From assembly GCA_022036555.1 (NCBI GenBank), contig CM039130.1:4722897-4786896 (forward strand): DNA of 64,000 nt, in the 5' to 3' direction. Source of the DNA: Microstegium vimineum. Its lineage: Eukaryota > Streptophyta > Magnoliopsida > Poales > Poaceae. Shown piece after piece: positions 23,750 to 35,258 of the stretch. The position numbers and the translations under genes were made by a program. The notes under the pieces are model-generated. The model had not been told where the DNA came from. It worked only from the letters and a program-made list of their open reading frames with translations, and made no database searches. Each line of letters starts with the position of its first letter. Position 1 is the stretch's first letter.

Positions 23750-24060
23750 GCGAGTTGTTGGTATCTGAGTTGTTTGCTAAATCTCGCCACTCTTGGGGCG
23801 TATTTGGTCATTTTGATTTTTTTCTGCGAGTTGTTTGTTGTGTCTTGCTACTCTTGGGGCAAATCTCGCCAGCTTGTCTTATTCTTCTGATTTCTTTGTT
23901 GAATCCATCACTCTTGGGGCGTAGAAGATGAGTTTGGTCTTCTGATGTTGTTCTTCGAGTTGTGTACTGAGATCTGCCACTCTTGGGGCGTAGATGATGA
24001 GTTTGGTCTTGAGTTATTGTTCTTTGAGTTGTGATATTGCTCTTGTGGCAAAAACTTGTC
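23750..24060. repeat. Imperfect tandem repeat with CACTCTTGGGGC core
   Basis: The core cactcttggggc (or a close variant) recurs four to five times, each followed by a stretch resembling gtagatgatgagtttggtctt, at intervals of roughly 65-75 bp. It lies in the 3' non-coding part of the Tat-like element and adjoins the next repeat array. Confidence 0.65.
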
Positions 24061-24144
24061 TCGTGATTCATCATGTGAAGCTTTTATGCTGTAAACGAGC
24101 CAAACTGTGCAATTCTTGTTGCAAAGTATCCGGTTTGTAGGAGT

Positions 24145-24735
24145 CGTGCTAGGCTGTGGCGCTCATGGTGCAAAGCAGTTGGCTTATAGAAATTATGTCA
24201 GACTATGTCGCGCTCATGGTACAAAGCAGTTGACATGGAGATATCGTGCCAGAATGTGCCACTCATAGTACAAAGCAGTTGACATGGAGATATCGTGCTA
24301 GACTGTGTCGCTCTTGGTGCAAAGCAATCGGCTGTAGAAATGATGTTAGACTATGCCACTTATGATTCAAAGCAGTTGAATGGAGATGTTGTGCCAGACT
24401 ATGCCGCTCATGGTGTGAAACATTAGGCTTGTAGATATTATGTCAGACTATGCTGCTCATGGTGCAAAGCAGTCGACTTGGATGTTATGCCAGGCTGTGC
24501 CGCTCATAGTACAAAGCAGTCGGCTTCTAGATATTATGTCAGACTGTGCCGCTCATGGTGCAAAGCAGTTGGCTTGTAGATATTATGTCAAATGGTGCCA
24601 CTCATGGTGCAAAACAGTCGACTTGGAGATGTCGTGTCAGATTGTGCCGCTCATGGTGCAAATTAGTCGACTTGTAGATATTATGTCAGAGTGTGCCGCT
24701 CATGGTGCATAGCAGTCGACTTGGAGATGTCGTCT
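24145..24735. repeat. 49-bp minisatellite, about 12 copies
   Basis: About twelve head-to-tail copies of a unit of roughly 47-51 bp, with consensus parts gtgccagactgtgccgctca and tggtgcaaagcagtcgactt, followed by ggagatgtc or gtagatatt. Two alternating end variants suggest a dimeric expansion history. It sits between integrase and the antisense ORF of the Tat-like element, where this clade often carries tandem repeats that can seed satellite DNA. Confidence 0.8.
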
Positions 24736-24769
24736 TCTTCAATGTTGTCTTGTTTGCTTGTGTGTTGAG

Positions 24770-26560
24770 TATGATGCTAGTTGTAGAACTTCTTGAGTTG
24801 GCTGATGTGCCAAGTGTTGTTTATTGGTGTTTCATCTTGCGTCATCAATTCATATGTTCTGGGTTCTATTGTTGTCTTGATGATGAAAGGTCCTTCCCAT
24901 GGGCTGAGTAGTTTGTGTCTTCCTTCTTTTTCTGAATTAGTCGCAGTACTCAGTCTCCTGGTTTTAATGATCTCGGTTGGGTGTTTCTATCATAATGTCT
25001 TCGTAATCCTTGTTGATACCTTGTGTTCTGAATTATTGGATTGTCTCTTACTTCTTCAATTGTGTCGATTTCTAATCGCCTTGTTTCTTCTGCTTCTCCT
25101 TTGTCGTACTGTTTGATTCTTGGTGATTGTTAAATCAAGTCGGCAGGTAATACGACCTCTAATCCATGGACTAAAAAGAACTGTGACTGTCCTGTAACTC
25201 TGTTGACTTGGGTTCTTAGACCCTATACCACTTTTGGAAGTTTGTCAATCCACTTTCCTCCGTAATCTTTTAAGTCTTCATAAAGTCTTGGTTTTAATCC
25301 TTGTAGTATAAGTCTGTTAGCTCTTTCCACTTATCTGTTTTCTTGAGGGTGTACTACTAATGCGTAGTCGATCTCTATTCTACAATCTCTTGCCCAATAT
25401 TGAAATTCTTTTGCTCTAAACAGTGATCCAAGGTCTGTGATTATTCCATTAGGCATGCTGAATCTATGCATGATGTCTTGTACGAATTCTACTGCTTTCT
25501 CTGCGCTGTACTTGACCTAAGGTTCAGCTAGGCAGCGACTAGGCGGTGATTAGGCGCGACTAGTCGCTCAGCGAGGGGGTTCCGCCTCGCCTATGGGGTA
25601 GGCGGATCCCTAGGTGGGCTGAGGTCGCCGGAGAGGGAGGATCAGGCGGTGGCCGTGGCAGAGGAGGTGGAGGAGCGAGCACGGGGGCGGTGGAGGGTGC
25701 AAGCGGCACTTAGGAGGTGGAGATGGGCAGCGGACGGCACGGAGGAGCAGGGACAGGGGCGGCGGAGGGTGCGAGTGGCACTAAAGAGGCGGAGATGGGG
25801 GCGGCGTACGGCGCCGAGGAGCCGGGACGACAACGACGAATGGCGTGGAGGACGCAGGGAAGAGGGCGGCGAACGACGCGAAGCACACAGGGACCGCGCG
25901 TGTGCGGTCGATGGAGATGAAGGGATAGGGTTGGGGGATGTTAGGATATGGGCTTGGGCTATTTTATGGGCCTTTCTATAGAACTCTTGGCTCACATGTG
26001 TACTGAAGTCCACTTATTTCTTTTTTTCTTTTTCTTTTTTATACATATATAAATGTATATACTAACGCCTAGAAAAATGCCTAGGAACGACTAGGCGCGA
26101 TTAATCCTGACTAGTCGCTAGGCTGAGGGTCAGTGCCTAGACTCCGTCTAGTGCCTAGCTGAACTTGGACTTGACCAATGGTTTGTATTCGATCCACTTA
26201 GTAAACTTATCTATTACCACAAATATGTATTTGAATCCTCCTTTTTCCTTCTTTAGGGGTCCGACTTGATCTAGCCCCCAGCTGAGAAAGGCCAAGCTGG
26301 TGGTATGCATATCAGGTTGTGGGCTAGTACATGTGACCGTCTTGCGAACATTTGGCATTTTTTGCATGTCGTGACGAGCTCTTCTTCATCCTTGAGTGTT
26401 GTTGGCCAATAAAATTCGCTTCGAAATGCTTTGTCGACCAGTGTTCTAGAGGCTGCATGGTTCCCGAATCATCCCAAGTGGATTTCTTTCAATATTTCCT
26501 TTCCTTCTTTTGTTGCCACACATTTTAGCAATACTCCTGAAGATGCTTCCCTTTTATATA
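24770..26560 (-). pseudogene. Tat-like integrase, split by hAT-like insertion
   Basis: Reads a zinc-finger end (TTCKKC), core start (WGLDQVGPLKKEKGGFKYIF, FVVIDKFTKWIEYKP), then after the insertion FVQDIMHRFSMPNGIITDLG and HPQENR-VERANRLILQGLK, ending near HISQLKKF at about 24790. Several stops and an altered D-D-E neighbourhood (TDLG, HPQENR followed by a stop) make it inactive. The reading resumes across 25518-26168 when the inserted element and one target copy are ignored. Confidence 0.75.
25518..26168. mobile_element. Non-autonomous hAT-like element, 651 bp
   Basis: Flanked by an 8-bp duplication ACTTGACC (25510-25517 and 26169-26176). Imperfect terminal inverted repeats: left end aggttcagctaggca, right end complement aagttcagctaggca. 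Subterminal regions carry many actaggcg/cgcctagt motifs. The centre (25640-25930) is GC-rich and contains a duplicated block of about 75 bp (ggcggtggagggtgc / ggcggcggagggtgc...). There is no transposase. The 8-bp duplication favours hAT; a MULE with a 9-bp duplication is the alternative. Confidence 0.7.
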
Positions 26561-26569
26561 ACTTTTCTT

Positions 26570-28500
26570 TTATGAGTGCGTAGACTTTGCTTTTTCGTAT
26601 GATTCTTGTCGCTTCTGCTTTATCTCCGGTAGTTTCTTTCCGTTTATATAGTCAATGTATACTTGTCTCCAATCTCTTTGAATGACCATGACTTGTCTTG
26701 ATAGGTCTTGTTCTCCTGGTTTGTCTACGTCCATGGGGTCCATTGGTGTGCTCTTTGTGTTTCTGAGTTGTTGTATTGATGAGGTTGCAAGTTCTTCTAC
26801 AAGTATTCCGGGTGGTACTTTTGCTCTATCTGAACCCAGTTTTGATAACACATCTGCTGCGACATTCGAGTCCCTCAAGACATGATGGATCTCCAATCCT
26901 TTGAAATCTTTCTCTAGCTTTCTAATTTCTGCACAATATGCATCCATGTTGTTTTTCGTGCAATTCCACTCTTTATTGACTTATTGATTACCACAGTTGA
27001 ATCTCCGTAGGCGAGTAGTCTTTTGCTTCTGAGTGTAGTTGCCACTTTTAGCCCATCTATGAGAGCTTCATATTCTGCTTCATTATTGGTTGCTTGCCAA
27101 AGTATTTGTAGCACGTATTTGAGTTGTTTTCCCTCTGGTAAGATGAGTAAAACCCATGCTCCTGCTCCTCCTAGCTTTAGGGATCATTGAAATACATTTT
27201 CCAGTGGTCGCGGATTGGCTTGGGTTCCCTTTGATTAATGTCTGTCCACTCCGCGATAAAATCGAATAGTACTTGCGATTTAACTGTTGTTCTTGATTTG
27301 AAATCCAAATTGATGGCGCCAAGTTATACTTCCCATTTTGATATCCGACCCATTGCATCTTTATTGCGGAGCACATCTTGTAGTGGGAAATTGGTCACTA
27401 TTGTGATCTTGTGCTCATGGAAGTAGTGTCTTAACTTTCTTGATGATATTAGTACGCCATAGAGTAGTTTTTGTACATGCGGATACCTGACTTTTGATTC
27501 TGTCAGTACTTCGCTTATGTAGTATACTAATCTTTGTACCTTGTATGCGTGTCCGGGTTCTTCCCTTTCTACTATGATTGATGTGCTAACAATGTTTTTG
27601 GTAGTCATGATGTATATCATCATGTATTCTTTGCTCATCGGAGGTGTCATTACTGGTGAGGAAGATAGGTACTCTTTTAATTTTTGGAATGCTTGGTCGG
27701 CTTCTTCTGTCCATTTGAAGTTTTTTTTGTCTTTTTTAGCAATTTAAAGAATGGTAGGCCTTTTTCTCCTAGGCGAGAGATGAATCTGTTTAGCGCTGCC
27801 ATGCATCCTGTGAGCTTCCACTTCCTCTATTACTGACCAAGAAACCAAGTAGCTGTCCTAAAGGTACCCAAGAGACACATTTGGTAGGGTTCAACTTCCA
27901 CTTCCATGCTTTCAAATTCTTGAATGTTTATTCAAGGTCTTCTATTAGTGATTCGAGTTCTTTTGTTTTGATCACGACATCATCAGTGTAAGCTTCTGCG
28001 TTTCTTCCGATATGTTCTTCCAAGCAGATCTGAATTTCTCTTTGGTATGTTGGTCCCGCGTTATTTAGACCAAAGGGCATTGATTTGTAACAATATGATC
28101 TGAAAGTTGTGATAAAGTATGTTTTGCTCTAATATTCTTCTCTTAGCGATATTTGATGATATCTCGAGTAACAGTCCAAAAAAGATAACAATGCTGACCC
28201 TGCTGTTGAATCTATAACTTGATCAATCCTTGGTGGTCCATACGGATCTTTTGAACAATGTTTGTTGAGGTCGGTGTAGTCAACGCACATGCGCCACTCT
28301 TTCAAGTTCTTTTTCTCTACCAAGACCGGGTTAGCTAACCAATCTGGGTTGATTATTTTTCTCATGAATTCTGTTGCCATGAGTTTGGTAATATCCTTTT
28401 TGATTGCTTCCTTTCTATCTGGAGCGATTATACGTAACTTCTTTTTGATAGGCTTTGAACCTTGTTTGTATCAATTTTGTGCTCAGCCAACTCTCTTGGG
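26570..28500 (-). pseudogene. Tat-like reverse transcriptase and RNase H region
   Basis: RT fragments include WRMCVDYTDLNKHCSKDPYG (about 28270), SALLSFLDCYSRYHQISL, and RH fragments such as QKLLYGVLISSRKLRHYF (about 27440). A second RNase H-like domain follows, with ATNNEAEYEALIDGL (about 27080) and HHVLRDSNVAADVLSKLGS (about 26870). Multiple frameshifts and stops occur. The D-D dyad region of RT is degraded, so no activity is expected. Confidence 0.8.
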
Positions 28501-28769
28501 ACCCCGAGCATGTCTATTGGTTTCCAGACAAAGATATCTTTGTTGTCCCGTAGCAAGTTGGTGAGCACGAGTTCTCATTTGGGGTCCAGATTTGCACTGA
28601 TGATGGCCGTCTTCTCCGGGTCGCTAGTCAGCAGATCGATTGTCTTGGTGGCGGCTTATTTTGGAGGTGTGAAGTTGTTCGGTTTCTTGGCAGGTAATTG
28701 GATTTCGTCTGAGTTCATTTCACTGGCTAACTTCACAATCTCTTTTCCCTCTTTGTAATCCTGTAGTAT

Positions 28770-29304
28770 TTTTTATATTTGTACAATTTGTACATCACAA
28801 TCGTATGGTTTCTTCAGGTCTCCCTTTAACGATAGTACTCCCTTCGTCGTTGGCATTTTAAGCAGTAGGTATGGGTAGTGTGGCACCGCCATGTATTTTG
28901 TTAGCGCTAGTCTTCCAAGGATTGTGTGGTAGCATGACTCGAAGTCGGCTACTTTGAATTTGATGAACTTTGTTCGGTACTTGTCGGGTGTTCCGAAGGT
29001 AACCAATAGAGTTATCTGTCCGAGAGGCATGGATGCTCTTCTAGGTACTATTCCATAAAAAAGTGTGCTTGTTGGTATTATCATGCTCTCATAGTCCAGA
29101 TTCATCCTTCTGAGTGTGTTTGCGAAGATGATATTGAGCCCTACACCTCCGTCGTTGAGTACTTTAGGCATAGGCACTCCTGCTATTGTAGGCCCTAGTA
29201 CTAGGGGATAATAGCCAGTTTTTGCTGCACTGGTCCATTAATCTTCTATGGAGAATTGTATTGGGTATTTTGACCAATCCAAGTATCTAGGGGTAGATGG
29301 TTCG
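28770..29304 (-). pseudogene. Tat-like aspartic protease region
   Basis: Reads VLNDGGVGLNIIFANTLRRM (about 29160), where the family's D-G-G/S-A catalytic motif appears as NDGGVG, and further down FKVADFESCYHTILGR, a typical retropepsin end. The frame is open over 134 codons but the N-terminal side is cut by the Athila insertion at 29309. Confidence 0.7.
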
Positions 29305-29309
29305 GCTGC

Positions 29310-30920
29310 TATTGGTATTTCTTATGACTATTGGATAAATCCGCAAGCGCACAGATTATACCGTTGTTGCACTTCAACCAGGAGTATTCCGGGGTATCGT
29401 AATTTATATTCTCCCAAGGAAAAGCGAAGCTAGAAATAATAATAAAAGAGAGATCCTAGAGATCACTTATGTGGGAGGACAACGAGAGAGTCAAAAAGGG
29501 TCCCTATGATTCCTACTCTACCTCTGTGAACTTAACTATAACACTTAGCTGAGACAAACTTCGATTGATTCCTCAATACAGGTATGCTAGGTGAGGGGAT
29601 AGATCAGTAGGAGGACAAAACTCCTACCGGACCGCGTCCTCTTCTTATGGGGGCCTTATCTTTTAAGAACTTGCCTATAAACACGTGGTGGAATACAATG
29701 ACTAGACAAGGCTGTAACCTCTTGCTAGCTACCACAAACAATCCGTGCAACAAGAGATAACCAAAGGCAAGATTAAGTATAAGCACCACGCTTACATTTA
29801 TTCTTACTACTCTAATTGTGTATACGGTCAACTAGAGCACCCTATGACAGGCGGTGATCGCATACAGGAAAGGCCACAAGGATCTCAATTTAGTTTATAA
29901 CAACTAATTGACAAGATAAACCACAACAATACTATAGCAAGTATAATATTGCACAAAGTAAAGACTAAGTAAAGTAAAGAAGGAATATTGCATTAAATAA
30001 GTAAAGTATTACAAAAGAGAAAAGATACAAGAGCTTATACCAGATTCTCCAGGAAGACAATATCCGGAAAACCCGAGCGAAGCTCAACTCAACTCTAACT
30101 CCCACACTAGAGAACACCAACTAGACTAATCTCCACTTGATAACAACAGTGGCTTGTATGGATTACATCATGATTAGAGAGGGAGGTCTAGGCCTATATT
30201 TATAGTGGAGGATGGAGTAGGGGCTACTCTAGTGCCATGTCATCGATCCAAGGAGCTTCAAACCTCATCCCTTGGATTAAACCGTCATAGAACCGCCAGA
30301 AATGGATGGATTGGATTTCTGTCTCGTGGTAATTGGTATGGCGGTTGAGTGGGTCCCAACCGACCTAGGGGGTGGTTCGGCCGACCCCCCTATGGCCAGT
30401 GGGCCACCCCTTAGCCTTCTGGTGGTGGTCGCACTGGTCAGGGACTGAGTGGGGGCCAGGTGGGCCTAGGGGGTGGTCGGCCGACCCCCCTTGGGGTCTT
30501 TGGCCCACCACGTCCTTCCTGGTGTTGGCCCCACTTGTCATGAACTCTTGGTTGGTTATTCTGAAGTGTTTGTCGTGTTGATTTCTTGGTGTGGGCCTAT
30601 GGATCCATGTGCTTTGTTTGTGGACCGTTGAGAGAAAACACAGAGTGATCCAAGGGCTGGGAATCACTCTGGATTGCTTCACATGGATCATGGCTGAGGG
30701 AGGAGGCCTAGTGGGCCCACATGGTGGTCGGCCGACCCCCTATGTGGGTCCCACTAGGTCTCCTTTGCTCCATTTCTTTATTCCTGAAATCAAACACTCC
30801 ATGGACATGTGGAACTGGTTATTTGATAAAATATGCTCATGTTGTGTTTGTTTATCCTTGATCATGAGTCTGTTGGCTATATTTTAGTTATATAAATTTT
30901 GGTCATAATTTGTGCCAACA
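29310..30920 (-). repeat. Athila-like 3' LTR, full length
   Basis: 1611 bp, starting TATTGGTATTTC (TGTTGG in the partner) and ending TTTGTGCCAACA on the plus strand. Includes ggtcggccgaccccc palindromic motifs near 30380-30490 and 30725. About 0.79 kb (roughly 29455-30245) is absent from the 5' LTR. Confidence 0.9.
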
Positions 30921-32129
30921 AGATCCCCCAAGCTTAACCTTTGCTCGTCCCGAGCAAACAATCAATCTTAGCTCAATGGATCAGGAGTTGCTACTATGCT
31001 TCATATCTCAAGAGTACTAAATCTACAACAAACATACTTCTCATTTGAATGGAAAAATTAGCAATAAAGACTCACCCATATTACCTTAGTCTTCCATGGG
31101 GCTTAAACTTTATCCTTTGTCTTGGGTGGTTGAGAGATAGAACAACTTGATTTGAGCACTAGTTTTCTCATTCTTTCATAAGTTTCATAACGGAGGTTTT
31201 GCAACGGTTTATAAAAGAAAAACTTGATGTTTCTCAAATGGTACTCTCAAGTCGCTCATATGGTGTATGATTCCTCACCAAGGCATATAACAGAGTTTGC
31301 CTTCTTTCCTCTTATCTCTAAAGCTTATGTGGAGCTGTAGGTAGGGATCAAGTATGTAGCAAACTTACCTTGCATATATTGTAAAGTCAAATTCCGGACC
31401 CAAGGAGAGAAATGTCATACTCTTAGATCGAGATGTGCAAGTGTGTGGAAACATGGTGAATGATCAATACTCCTATAAATGATCTCTCTTTCCTATCTTA
31501 TGAAATTGAGACATAGCTATCTTTATTTATTTTTCTATGAGCTTTGAAATTGCTCATGATAATTATTTATTTTTTATTTTCATAATTTTGCATAGTCTAT
31601 GTCTCTTTTACTAACAAACTAGAGAGATTTTCTACTTAGAGCATGAAGTATGAACTATGTGGAAATGTAAGGCATGTTTTTGCGTACTTCCAGTGTAGAA
31701 GCAGCATGTATATGTGGCGTGTACGTGATCTTGATCTTGGGAGCATGATAAATCTCTCAACAAGGGTCACAAAACTTGACCAAACTCAACACAAAGCAAG
31801 CAGCTTATGTAGAAAGCTTATATCATGAAAGATTATATATGGCTTTGGTAGGACTTTTCACCATTGAGGAACAAAAAGTGTTTTATTATTTTAAGAAATA
31901 AACCTCCGATAGTCATTCTTGCTTAGAACAATATTATAGCAGCTCTTATCTCGTCATATCATGTCTCACAACAACTTAGACTTAGTTACAGTGTTTGCAA
32001 CCCACAAAAGTTTCAGATTCATGATGGTGCTGAATTTGAAAGATTTGGAATTTAAATACCGAATTTAAAATGCTGAAAATTAAAAACTTACCTTAGTGGG
32101 GGAGGGAACCTCCCCCAAGCTTATTCTTT
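30921..32129 (-). other. Athila-like 3' untranslated region and polypurine tract
   Basis: The polypurine tract on the minus strand is AAGCTTGGGGGATCT at 30935-30921, directly inside the 3' LTR. The remaining 1.2 kb is AT-rich with no supportable coding sequence. Confidence 0.7.
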
Positions 32130-33653
32130 TCATGGTCCTTGTGGAGGGAATTGTGTTGGGTCTATTCCATGATAAGCATAGAACTGAGCCCACTGCTGAG
32201 CCTGAAAGTCTCTCATTTCTTGGACCCTTTGCTGATTTTGGACCACATTCTGATGGAGGATTCCATGATTCACCCGTAGATCATCTACTTGGGTGGTGAG
32301 TAAATCCACGTCATGACAGAGTTCACGGTCCTCTCTTTCCTGCGAAGACGAAGCAAAGAAAAACCGTCCACTTTGTACATGTGACGCTGATCTTTGGAGT
32401 CCACTGCTCGAGCTGGAGAACTGTGTGGTGCTCATGGACTCATCTACAAAGTCTGGGCCTAGATATGTGCTTTCTTCTTGTGTAGCATATGCCATGCTGC
32501 GTGTCACCCTTCGACCTGCAAAACTCCTACGCCCTTCTTGTGTGTCTGTAGTAAAGGTTAGTTGCCTACCCCTATACAGTTTTAAATGTTCACAAGGAAG
32601 TTGAATTCTTTTTAGGGGTTCGTTGTTCATATAAATGACAGTTTCATTTAGCCCATGCATCAGAATATGACCTTGCACAAAATAATTCATGTCCAACACA
32701 ACTCTTGGAGTTTCTAAAAAGAACTGATAATTATCAAGTTGAGACATGTTATGCAGAATTTTAGTGATCATAGAAGTAAACTCAAAAGGTCCTTTTCTAC
32801 CACTGGCTGAGCACCAGTGATCTACCATGGCTCTAACAGGAGAAACTTGAATTTTGTTTACCATGGCAAAAAGTATTCTTAGTTCAACATTTGTTAAAGG
32901 CCTTACATCATCTCGAGGGAACAATGTTATTCCTATCCAACGATGCATGAACCGTAAAGTAGGATTATGAATTTTGCTTGTTCGTGGGTGTCTAGCATTA
33001 TCCTTTCCAGAAATCAGTTTCCAAAAATCATGCCTATTATATCCCTGTGTAGCATGCTCAAGATTAACAACGCAGGAGTTTCTACAACCGAGCAGAAAAC
33101 TGAACTCTTTCCAGGTGAAAGTAAATGAATGATTAAGCAACCGGAAAGAAAGCCTTTGAGCATTTGTATTGACCGTGCTTAGGAACTCTAGGGTTAAGAG
33201 TTTACTCCTTGGGTTCCTAACTATATCCCAAAAAACACCGGTCCACCCTATGGTACTAAAGACCTCACGAAAGTCTGAGTCTAACCCTGTTTTAGCTAAG
33301 AGGTTAGGGTCAATTACCTTGGTGTGCTCGTAGTCGTGGTCTTTCAAGGTGTTGAAAATAGCCATCTCATGAGGTGCGAGCCGGATGCCAGTTTCTTGAT
33401 CAGTGACCCATGATGTTTGATCTTCCAAATGCTCGGCCTGTTCAAAATGACCGGCACTAGGATGTTCTTGCTCATAATCACTAGCACTGCTGGTCATGAT
33501 TTCGGTAGCACCCGAACCATGTACTGACTCAAACCTTGTATCAATGGACATAATATCTATACCTTGGGATGAGCCACCTTCCTGGGAATTCTTGGAAGAA
33601 CTCCCACTGACTGAGCTACGTGCCTTCTTGAGGGCTTTCTTGAGTGTCTTCAT
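32130..33653 (-). CDS. Athila-type ORF (507 codons, intact)
   Basis: Uninterrupted frame matching the plant Athila ORF-1 type family: conserved core with TIGWTGVFWDIV (about residues 135-146), SFTFTWKEFSFLLGC, FWKLISG, NPTLRFMHRWIGITLFPRDD and a VNKIQVSPVRAMVDHW stretch. The N-terminus is serine/lysine rich and basic; the C-terminus (residues 420-507) holds a coiled-coil-like region (LLTTQVDDLRVNHGILHQNV). There is no signal peptide or transmembrane segment, so an envelope role is not supported. Function is unknown in the family; a structural or nucleic-acid-associated role is a guess. Strong ATG context upstream of 33653. Confidence 0.8.
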   Translation of the reverse strand: MKTLKKALKKARSSVSGSSSKNSQEGGSSQGIDIMSIDTRFESVHGSGATEIMTSSASDYEQEHPSAGHFEQAEHLEDQTSWVTDQETGIRLAPHEMAIFNTLKDHDYEHTKVIDPNLLAKTGLDSDFREVFSTIGWTGVFWDIVRNPRSKLLTLEFLSTVNTNAQRLSFRLLNHSFTFTWKEFSFLLGCRNSCVVNLEHATQGYNRHDFWKLISGKDNARHPRTSKIHNPTLRFMHRWIGITLFPRDDVRPLTNVELRILFAMVNKIQVSPVRAMVDHWCSASGRKGPFEFTSMITKILHNMSQLDNYQFFLETPRVVLDMNYFVQGHILMHGLNETVIYMNNEPLKRIQLPCEHLKLYRGRQLTFTTDTQEGRRSFAGRRVTRSMAYATQEESTYLGPDFVDESMSTTQFSSSSSGLQRSASHVQSGRFFFASSSQEREDRELCHDVDLLTTQVDDLRVNHGILHQNVVQNQQRVQEMRDFQAQQWAQFYAYHGIDPTQFPPQGP

Positions 33654-34616
33654 AGTGTCACTCTAGCTAACTAAGCTAGAATCCTTTGCTTGCTTAGCGG
33701 GAGCTAAACGAAGAGATGGCAAGGGATTTTTGCTTTGTGAGCTGCTGTGGTCGAGAGTGTGTGTTTTGAGAGAGTGCCCTGCTCGTGTTCATATAGTAGA
33801 AGAGAGGGGAGAGAAAATGGGAGTGTGGGCCGGGTCGGCCGACCACCATACATGGCCTTGAGTGCCCTTCTTGCAAGGTAGTGGTGTGGCAGAGATGCTC
33901 AACAAATATTGGGAGGAGGGGACCTCCCCTTGGATCGGCCAAATGCATCATTTGATGCTTTGGTGCACCATGCCAAAGTGAAGGTAGTGGGGAGCAAGGA
34001 GAAGACATCGGTCATGTTGCTCTGTCTGATAAATGGCAAGAGATGCTCCCCCTTTTGGCTTTAGAGAGGATGGCATGATTATTTCTAAAGTGGTATGATG
34101 ATGATGATAGGAGAATTAGGCTCCTAGTGATTAGTAAACCTATTTTGCCATGATGCTTCTCAGTGGAGTGAAATTGCAAAGGACAAACTTTGTGCATGAC
34201 ATGAAGATAGAGATGGAAGGAGGCAAGGAGGTGATGGAAGGAGGCAATGCATGTCCTCCTTGGCTCTAGCTTCATCTATTTGGGAATCAAACATGAAGCA
34301 TCTCGAGGTGGAGAAAGGAGAAGAGGAAAGGGGAAGAGAGGGGGATTGGCCGATCCCTGTGATGATCAGAAGGCCACCGTGCTCTGCCCCAAGGTAGGGA
34401 AACACGAGATAGGGTAGGCCAGAGGCAGAGGGGCCGTGGGCCCAGTCGGCCGATCCACTAGGTCCACTAATGGGCCTAGCTTTGGGTTACTAAACTTCTT
34501 ATGCTAATTAGAATGCGATGCAAAACTTTTCGTGGACAAGAAGAGTTCAAGAATTTAAACGAGAATGCGAAAGAAAACTTACCTTGTATAAAACTTACCT
34601 TTCATGTAGCTTGCTT
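33654..34616 (-). other. Athila-like spacer where pol is missing
   Basis: About 960 bp between protease and the Athila ORF. I find no RT, RNase H or integrase motif in any minus frame. Only short frames occur. This is the position where a full element would carry more than 3 kb of pol, so it marks an ancestral internal deletion. Confidence 0.65.
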
Positions 34617-35225
34617 TTAATTAGTTGAAGTAGGGTCGTCCTCCTCGTTTGCCCGTTGAATTTGATTCCGGGTTTTTTGAGGTGGAGTGGTGCATGGTTT
34701 GATCACTTTCTTTCGCCATACCCGTTTGGGTTTCGCCCGAGGTTGTTGCTTCAATTTTGCCAGGTAAGTATAATTGACACATGGGTCGCATTCGAATACC
34801 TTGACTATGGAGCATTGCTCGACTTTTGGCTTGAAGTGGAATATCTCATTTGTTCCATTGATGTTGAATTGAATTTCTCCAGCTCCTACATCGATGTGTG
34901 CATTCGTGGTGCTGAGGAATGGTCTTCCTAGGATGACTGGGGTCTTCTTGTCTACCTCCATATCCAACACCACAAAATCCATGGGGATGAAAAATTCTCG
35001 TATTTTGACGGGAATATTTTCAGCGATCCCCGCGGGATAACGAATTGATTGATCCGCCAACTGCAAGCACATTGGTGTAGGGGACAAAGTAGCATGAGTT
35101 AGTTTGTCAAAAACTACCTTTGGCATGACGCTGACGCTTGCTCCCAAATCGCAGAGGGCATGCTCGAATTGTTGAGTCCCGATGGAGCAATCAATGGTAG
35201 GACACCCTGGGTCCTTCTTCTTCAA
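34617..35225 (-). CDS. Athila-like aspartic protease
   Basis: 202 codons with the retropepsin motif ALCDLGASVSVMP (DLGA variant usual in Athila elements), a second conserved block (VVLDMEVDKKTPVILGRPFL) and a basic C-terminal tail (KPKRVWRKK). It would cleave the gag polyprotein. It is separated from gag by a short interval with a stop near 35259, so readthrough or frameshift expression with gag is likely. The tail ends at TAA 34617 without joining any RT. Confidence 0.8.
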   Translation of the reverse strand: MKKKDPGCPTIDCSIGTQQFEHALCDLGASVSVMPKVVFDKLTHATLSPTPMCLQLADQSIRYPAGIAENIPVKIREFFIPMDFVVLDMEVDKKTPVILGRPFLSTTNAHIDVGAGEIQFNINGTNEIFHFKPKVEQCSIVKVFECDPCVNYTYLAKLKQQPRAKPKRVWRKKVIKPCTTPPQKTRNQIQRANEEDDPTSTN

Positions 35226-35258
35226 TGGCAGCTGGTTAAGTATGGCTGCACTACACTC

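Noticed and set aside
24145..24735. CRISPR-like regular repeats
   Set aside because: Units are contiguous tandem copies without unique spacers, in a plant retrotransposon.
30365..30700. Frames over the ggccgacccc palindromes in the Athila LTRs
   Set aside because: They lie in LTR sequence, occur twice because LTRs are repeated, and have no family motif.
32130..33653. Athila ORF as an envelope gene
   Set aside because: No signal peptide, transmembrane helix or cleavage site visible; only its position is env-like.
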